A stretch of DNA of 64,000 nucleotides from Liquidambar formosana (taxonomy: Eukaryota > Streptophyta > Magnoliopsida > Saxifragales > Altingiaceae), in NCBI GenBank assembly GCA_039720395.1, contig CM077833.1:1092501-1156500 (forward strand). The letters run 5' to 3'. The notes below the pieces were generated by a model that had not been told where the DNA came from, did no database searches, and saw only the letters and a list, made by a program, of their open reading frames with translations. The position numbers and the translations under genes were made by a program. Position 1 is the first letter of the stretch; each line of letters opens with the position of its first letter. Shown piece by piece: positions 57,806 through 64,000 of this stretch.

Positions 57806-58293
57806 TGTTAGGATTATGCCCTAGAGCCAATCATGGAGATGATTGTTTAGGGATTAGGAATAATCATTTGATTTCATTTAAGTATGTCACATTTATTATT
57901 GATTTAATAAAAGGGCTTATTCTATTATGTTTATATGTATCATTTATATTTACATAATATGTCCATGGAGTTAGAGTTGAGAATATGAAATTACAAAGTG
58001 TTGTAATTTTGAGACTGTAAATATATCTCTGTACTAAACTCCTAAAGCATTCCTAGTTGAAGGTTCACTATGATGGATAGTAATGAGCCATAGGACTAGC
58101 ACTTGTTAAGTTGTCTGGAGACAAAGCTTGGAGCAAAAAGGAGAAGACTTTGTTCAACTGTAAATATCCTAACTCTCTTGGTAGTTAGGATTTTATTTTG
58201 TATTAAGTATAATTAAGATTCATGGTTTTGGGAATCGTAGGAAAAATTTTAATTCCGCCTTTATAGTTTTCCTCCCTAATTAGATTCCCAACA
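57806..58293 (+). mobile_element. Copia-family LTR with internal deletion, no TSD
   Basis: Starts TGTTAGGATTATGCC and ends ATTCCCAACA, but is only 488 bp against ~1660. About 1.2 kb is missing at ~58115, joining the GTTAGGTTG region to GACAAAGCTTGG. Flanks TTACT and TCGTG do not match. The left neighbour is Gypsy-A minisatellite; the right is a different, Gypsy-leader-like sequence. Confidence 0.9.
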
Positions 58294-59588
58294 TCGTGCT
58301 CCGCTAGGGATTAAATTCGTGGGGTTTTGGGTTTTCTTAGTTAGGCTGCATTCGTTTTTTGTTTATGAATGGGTGCAGTTTATGGGAATTTGGATCGTGC
58401 GGGGATGGGTTGTGGTTTAGGTAAACCGCTTCATTCCACTGGGGATTGGTTGGGCGAACTTGGTTGGGTTGTTTTATGGGCGTCAATGGGTGATTCTATC
58501 GTGTGGGTTTGTTGTCTGTTGGATTGGTTGGCGTAGCTATCCTCACGTGGGGTAGCCTGGGTCTTTGTGAGTGGGTATTGTTGTCTTTACTATGGATGGG
58601 TGGCTTGAGGCTTGCAGGTAGGGTTGAGTGGCTGCTTGGCTCTACTAGGGACGCAAAATGCTAGACACACTGACTTGGTTGTGCCTTAGCGTGAATTTGA
58701 GGCGTTAATGGACAGGTTTCGTTGGGAAACGAGTTTGGGATCTTTGAGTGGCCCTCACGATGCCTTTCTCCATTGGGGATTAGTTTAAGGATGGTCTGAG
58801 TGAACTGTGTTTTTGAGATTGAGTTGCGCCTACTCGTGGGAAGTGGGCGAGTGTTTTAGGCGCTCGTGGGTTGCTTGAACGTTGTTTTTTATTCGAGTTT
58901 AAGGGAATGGGCAGTATCTTGAATTCGAGATGTGTGGCGAGTTTGAGAGTTGAACTTAGGAAAAGTGAATGGTGCAACGGCCTCCTTTTTAATTGACAGT
59001 GGGACTTGACTCGACTCTCATGCGCATCCTTGGGCGAACACGAGTTCAAAACGAGTGATTGGGGTCGAGACTAGCCTAAATGAGCCAGTTTGACTATTAG
59101 GAAGCTACCAGTAGCTTGAACCAGTCTTGTGAGATAGGCATGGAACCAAGGTGAGTCTCATACACCCTTACTTAGCATTGTGAAGCTGTCTAGGATGTTA
59201 GGAACTCAACTGGGGCTTCAGTTAGCCTTGTGGCCTTGGAATAGAGCTTAGGATGCCAGTGTTGCCTTGTGGCGACCCTCGAGGGTCGAGATAGGGTGTA
59301 GGGAACTCACATGAGCTGAGATGGGTTTATGAATGGCTTCCATGAACCAATTGGAGTCGTGAAAGGCCACTGTGAGCATGCAATTGCCTTCATGGGTCGT
59401 ATAAGAGTGTAGATGATTGCCATGAACCATTCTAAAGGTATAGAAGAGTCCATGAGGGCTAGGAGTGGCTCTCATGAGCTGAGGTAGGTGTCGTGGAGTG
59501 AGCTAGGTCGCTCAGTGACTCTCGTGAGTCCAGGTAAGAGTTATGGAATGAACTGGGTTACTCGTTAATTCCTTTAAGTTGAGGAACA
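58294..59588 (+). other. Gypsy-leader-like sequence ('Gypsy-D'), no gene
   Basis: Begins TCGTGCTCCGCTAGGGATT, which matches the tRNA-Arg-type primer sites of Gypsy-A and Gypsy-B except for its first bases, so it may be the start of a further Gypsy internal region whose LTR was replaced by the Copia LTR. The sequence is G/T-rich, with CTGGGGATT-like echoes near 58438. No frame resembles a protein. Confidence 0.45.
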
Positions 59589-60480
59589 GGGTTTGGGAGT
59601 GAATAGTGTCGCTTATCGACTCTCGAAAGTGGAGAGAAGGGTTTGGGAGCGAACAGTGTCACTCATCGACTCTCGGAAGTGGAGAGAAGGGTTTAGGGAG
59701 CGAATAGTGTCGCTCAACGACTCTCGAAAATGGAGAGAAGGGTTTGGGAGCGAACAGTGTCGCTCAACGACTCTCGGAAGTGGAGAGAAGGTTTGGGAGC
59801 GAACAGTGTAGCTCAATGACTCTCAGAAGTGGAGAGAAGGGTTTGGGAGTGAACAGTGTAGCTCAATGACTCTCAGAAGTGGAGAGAAGGGTTTGGGAGC
59901 GAATAGTGTCGCTCATTCGACTCTCGAAAGTGGAGAGAAGGGTTTGGGAGCAAACAGTGTCGCTCAACGACTCTCGAAAGTGGAGAGAAGGGTTTGGGAG
60001 CGAACAGTGTCACTGAACGACTCTCGGAAGTGGAGAGAAGGGTTTGGGAGTGAACAGTGTCGCTTATTCGACTCTCGGAAGTGGAGAGAAGGATTTAGGA
60101 GCAAACAGTGTCGCTCATTCGACTCTCGGAAGTGGAGAAAAGGGTTTGGGAGCGAATAGTGTCGCTCATTCGATTCTCGGAAGTGGAGAAAAGGATTTGG
60201 GAGCGAACAGTGTTGCTCAATGACTCTCGGAAGTGGAGAGAAAGGTTTGGGAGCGAACAGTGTCGCTCAACGACTCTCGGAAGTGGAGAGAAGGGTTTGG
60301 GAGAGAACAGGTGGAGAGAAGTGTTTAGGAGTGAACAGTGTTGCTCATTCGACTCTTAGAAGTGGAGAGAAGGATTTGGGAGCGAACAGTGTCGCTTAAC
60401 GACTCTCTGAAGTGAAGAGAAGGGTGTGGGAGCAAACAGTGTCGCTCAACGACTCTCGAAAGTGGAAAGAACAGTTTACG
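59589..60480 (+). repeat. 50-bp minisatellite, ~17 units
   Basis: Unit of 50 bp (sometimes 51): GGGTTTGGGAGCGAACAGTG, then TCGCTCAACGACTCTCGGAA, then GTGGAGAGAA. Units are 85-98% alike by eye; one unit near 60306 is shortened. Because 50 is not a multiple of three, the open frames across it are shadows. Confidence 0.93.
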
Positions 60481-60539
60481 AGGATCATTTAGAGATGTGG
60501 AAAGCCCGAATGAGCTTAGGACAGTTCTTATAAGCAAAG

Positions 60540-60995
60540 ATAGGAGGAAATGGTTCACGTGAACCACTTAGAGGTGCAGAAAAGCTTAAGTAAACTTGAA
60601 ATAACTGTAAATGGTTCACGTGAACCACTTAAGAGTGTAGGAATGTTTAAGTAGGCTTGCAACGACTCTCACAAGTCGAGGTAGGATGTAGACAGCTCGT
60701 GTGAACCAAACGGAATATAAAAAGGCTTAAGTAAGCTTGGAATGACTCTCGTGAGCCGAAGTAGGAAGTGAATGGTTCTCGAGAACCGAACGGGAGGTGT
60801 GAACAAGCTATGTAAGCTTGGAATGACTCTCATGAGTCGAGATAGGAAGCGAATGGTTCTCGGGAACCAAACAGGAGGCGTGAACAAGCTGTGTAAGCTT
60901 AGAATGACTCTTGTGAGTCGAGATAGGAAGCGAATGGTTCTCGGGAACTAAACGGGAAGCATGAACAAGCTATGTAAGCTTAGAATGACTCTAAA
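60540..60995 (+). repeat. 81-bp tandem repeat and GGTTC...GAACC palindromes
   Basis: An AAGCTT-anchored unit repeats at exactly 81 bp (60735, 60816, 60897, 60978). Units hold GGTTCTCGAGAACC or GGTTCTCGGGAACC; just upstream GGTTCACGTGAACC occurs twice (near 60552 and 60611). These are perfect or near-perfect 14-bp palindromes; the last contains a CACGTG core. Confidence 0.88.
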
Positions 60996-61263
60996 AATTC
61001 ATAAAACGCATCAACATCTGTTTGTGATCGTGATTTAAAGTCTTATGATGTGTTTGTTTATGGTTCCTCTTTTTTTTCTGTCTTTGCTTTATTCTTTCTC
61101 TCACTCATCTATCTATTAACATGCTCTGTCATGCCACATGATATGTCTATGCATATACTTACCTGCGTTGTAGTTTTTGTTCATTTGTTCAGTCTTTGCT
61201 TTACTTTTGCTTTCATCTCCAGTCTAATGTTTTAAATTTCCTTGATTTATCTTTTGCAGATAT

Positions 61264-63751
61264 ATGGCTTCTGTTGGAGGAGCTGGTGGAGACGATCCTG
61301 GACGTGGTCCACCCCGGTGCCGCCCTTCTCGTGCAGAGAAGAGCAAGAGCATTGCAGTTGAGGCTCCCCGTCCGAGCAAGCAACGACGGGGGAGTGGTAT
61401 AGTAATCGACGAGGTTGCAGCGGCGGCCTGTGCTGAGGTAGAGGCTCGAGGGAGAGAGCCTGAGGTTAAGGCTGAGGGCACCGTGCCCGCGATAGAGGCT
61501 TGAGGAGGGGAGCCTGAGATTGGGGTTGAGGGCGCTGTGCCCGAGACAGAGGCCGTTGAGATAGGTGTTGATGAGGAGGACCTGGCCGGGATTATGGAGG
61601 GCCAGGGTGCACCCAGGGATAGGCGTCATAGGCGACGGTTGCCTACCATTGCTGGTGGGGCTGCTCATAGAGAGCCCACTGTTGAGGAGCAAGCTCAGGT
61701 AGCTGATACTGAGTTGCTGAGGGGTTTGTCAGACCAACCTGATCTTACGAGGCTGGCTGACGGAGGTGGGCTTTGGAGCCTTCATGACCATGGACGCCTT
61801 TAGGGTGAGGCATTCATTCATCCAAGCTTTGGGCGAGAGGTGGTTTCCTGACATCAACTCTCTCTATTTGCCTCAGTTTGAGCTAACATCAACCCCGATG
61901 GATTGGACGATGATTACGGGGATTCGGTTTGGTGGAGCTCCCCTTCCCAGACAGAAGGTGGAGTTGGTGGAGGTGGCTTGGTTGCTGGAGATCGATCCGA
62001 TGGGTACCTCGAGGTCCCGCATCAAGCTGAGTGACCTGTGGACTGGTGGAGATGAGTACGAGGACTTTACTACAGACTTCGGCTACCGGAACGAGCTCAT
62101 GTTCCGTCACTTGTTCATCTATTTTTTCGCCAGCTGTTTCTTCCCTAACAGCATGTCCACCATTGCCTATGACTTCGCGATGCTAACTGAGCACCGAGAG
62201 AGGTTGGGGACTTATGATTGGGGCTCCGCCACTTTCGCTGCCTTCCTGGAGGCTATGCGGAAGAAGTCCGTAAGCGTGGTTGGTTCGTTCTCGGGTTTTT
62301 ACCCATTCCTTTAGGTACTTTTCTGTTTCTTTGAAGCTATTTCCCTTTCAATTATGTTCATGGTTATGTTTATTTCTTGTTTCCTCGGTAGTTCTAATAC
62401 ACATTCTGTTTTTGTTACAGATATGGGCTTTTGAGCATATTCTTCCCTTCCGTCCCTCGACGGCTATTGCTGACGCCTTCCCCCTTGGGCGGCAATGGGA
62501 TCCTGATGCCTAAGACATCCAGGTGGCTTTCTCCGACTTCCTAACAGCCCGCTTGCAGCTTGAGTGCGTTACGATTGACTCGGTGAGTTGTGTTTGTTGA
62601 TTTCTGAGATAGTTGAACTGTATGTATCCATCATAAGTTGTTAACTCCTCCATTTTGTTTTTTAGACCACTTTCCAGCCTTACCTCGACAACGAGCACTT
62701 TGGGCGTGACGAGGTAGTGGATGCGAGGGGTCGGTCATCGCATCGCATCTCCCTCCGAGGTTAGGATTCCTGGGAGATGTACATAGGTGAGCGGCCCCAC
62801 CATTGGTTAACTGGGGAGATTCGGATCCCGCTGTCACCTCCCAAGGTACAATTCGGGAGTCTCAACACCTTCCTTGGGGTGATTGAGGATGCGGCTCAGC
62901 ATCTTGGTGAGGCTAGCGATGGCTACTACTCCTGGTTCGCTACCCAGTCCATTGGTTTCATCATGCTGACCATTCCGACCATTGGCGGAGTGTCCTTCGG
63001 CGGGGACGTGTTACACCACTGGCTGGTGAGTTACTGTGACTCTTTTGCTTTTCATGTCACGTCTTTGTTTCATCTATTTGATGGTTTTGAACTTGCTTTC
63101 CTGTCTTGACAGCTTAGGGCCCGTCCAGACTTAATCGTGGTGAACCGGGCGGAGCATGAGGCGATGACTCGTTGCCTTGAGGTCCTGGAGCGAGACTGCG
63201 CCTACCACATGCATTGCTTTGTGAGTTTCCCTATTTTCCTTTTCACTTTTCTTGCTATTCTTTATCTGTGACTTATTAAGTTCTTTCCTCAGTTGGAGGC
63301 GGAGGCGGAGCTCCAAGAGCTGAGGCAGGCTCAAGCGAGGGCCAGTGGTGAGAGTTCGGGGGCTACAGCTGACACAGAGGCAGTCCCGAACTCTGGCCCA
63401 GTTGCTGAGGACACCCAAGTTTGTATTTGCCATAGTAGTTCTTTTTGTTTAGTATTGTTGCTTATCATTGCTTCATTTGATCTTTTTCTTTCTCTTTTCT
63501 TTCCTTTTCAGGATACTACGATGCCTGGAGCCATAGAGGAGATAGATGCGGCGGCATTGGTGGAGCCGGGGACTAGTAGCGACGAGCCGATGGCGGAGGC
63601 AGAGTTTGATGCTGATGCAAAGCTCGACGGAGCTGATGGAGATGATACCAGCGATGGCGGTGATGATGCTAAGGCCGAGGAGGATGTCGGGGAGGCGAGC
63701 GGCGATGAGGGAGACTCCGAGGAGATTGAGAGCGATGATGAGGGTGCTTGA
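61264..63751 (+). pseudogene. Plant-mobile-domain-like gene, six coding exons, inactivated
   Basis: ATG at 61264, just after an acceptor-like TTTTGCAG. Exon 1 (61264-62269) encodes an Ala/Glu-rich N-terminus with EARGREPEV-type repeats, then a PMD (MAIN/phosphatase-7-like)-type core: HSFIQALGERWFPDINSLYL, ELTSTPMDWTMITGIRFGG. Exons follow at 62421-62582 (IWAFEHILPF), 62666-63025 (GERPHHWLTGEIR), 63113-63220, 63293-63418 and 63512-63751 (acidic tail). All five introns are 72-151 bp, GT-AG, phase 0. Lesions: TGA 61501-61503, a frameshift near 61790, TAA 62511-62513, TAG 62762-62764. PMD proteins occur in host genes and captured in MULE and Gypsy elements; assignment is from motif pattern. Confidence 0.68.
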
Positions 63752-64000
63752 GGCCCAGCATTTCTTTTTCCTCCTTTTTCGTGTACTTTTGGACATGTAT
63801 TTGAGTGCATGGGTGCATTTACATATGTTATCACCCTGTACTTGAACCCTTGGATGTCTTAAACTTACCATTGATTAGCAAGTTTGTTTTTTTCTTTTAG
63901 ACATGATTCTGAAATTGCATGATTGTGTGCTGATTTCTTTTTGCTTTGGTGTTGCATGCTGTATTTGTGGTGATGAATGGATGTTGAGGGAGGCCGGGTG
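63752..64000 (+). other. 3' flank, nothing recognised
   Basis: T-rich sequence after the pseudogene stop, possibly its 3' UTR. No element boundary or gene is seen before the window ends. Confidence 0.5.

Noticed and set aside
59593..60359. Open frames across the 50-bp minisatellite as a repeat protein
   Set aside because: The unit is not a multiple of three and the frames simply cycle; composition follows the DNA repeat.
59589..60480. CRISPR-like array
   Set aside because: Units are contiguous with no spacers, and the DNA is a plant nuclear transposon region.

Overview
This window is a dense nest of transposable elements from a flowering plant nuclear genome. Evidence: plant-type Ty1/Copia and Ty3/Gypsy polyproteins, TG...CA LTRs with 5-bp target-site duplications (TSDs), a CACTA transposon end, a Sirevirus with an extra 3' ORF, and a plant-mobile-domain-like gene with short GT-AG introns. 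The species cannot be named from this sequence. I see no intact host gene and no rRNA or tRNA gene.

Layout. (1) 1-22640: an old Tat/Ogre-like Gypsy element ('Gypsy-B', + strand) with its 5' LTR, tRNA-Arg-like primer site, gag-protease, a candidate intron, RT, two RNase H domains and integrase. It has been hit by a Copia-family LTR (1-992), a young defective Copia ('Copia-1', 3238-12717, TSD AAGTT) and a minus-strand solo Gypsy LTR (13312-16050, TSD CACCC). Its 3' end is lost at a Copia-family LTR (22641-24312). (2) 24313-28398: the 3' part of a CACTA element, ending in a subterminal repeat array and a TAGTG end inside another Gypsy copy, of which only a protease fragment ('Gypsy-C', 28399-28867) remains. 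(3) 28868-57805: 'Gypsy-A', a Tat-like element that keeps a 3.2-kb 5' LTR, primer site, broken gag and 3' non-coding region but no visible pol. Its LTR is split by a second defective Copia ('Copia-3', 30386-40265, TSD TAAGT). Its interior is split by a minus-strand Sirevirus (45210-55492, TSD AAAAA). (4) 57806-64000: an internally deleted Copia LTR, then Gypsy-leader-like sequence, a 50-bp minisatellite, an 81-bp repeat with palindromes, and a multi-exon plant-mobile-domain-like pseudogene (61264-63751).

How the parts work together. Copia-1 and Copia-3 are separate insertions of one non-autonomous family: both carry the same dead pol, but their LTR pairs are nearly identical, so enzymes must have come from another element. 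Their long leaders hold arrays of hairpins and palindromes, some with compensatory changes. The Sirevirus is almost intact (gag open, one stop in pol). It carries an extra 3' ORF preceded by a copy of the palindromic-motif array of its own LTR plus a TATA box, which looks like a second, internal promoter. In Gypsy-B a 184-bp candidate intron removes a stop codon that overlaps its donor site and joins gag-protease in frame to RT, as in Ogre elements. Most nonsense changes in the old copies are C-to-T or G-to-A, as expected of methylated, silenced DNA.
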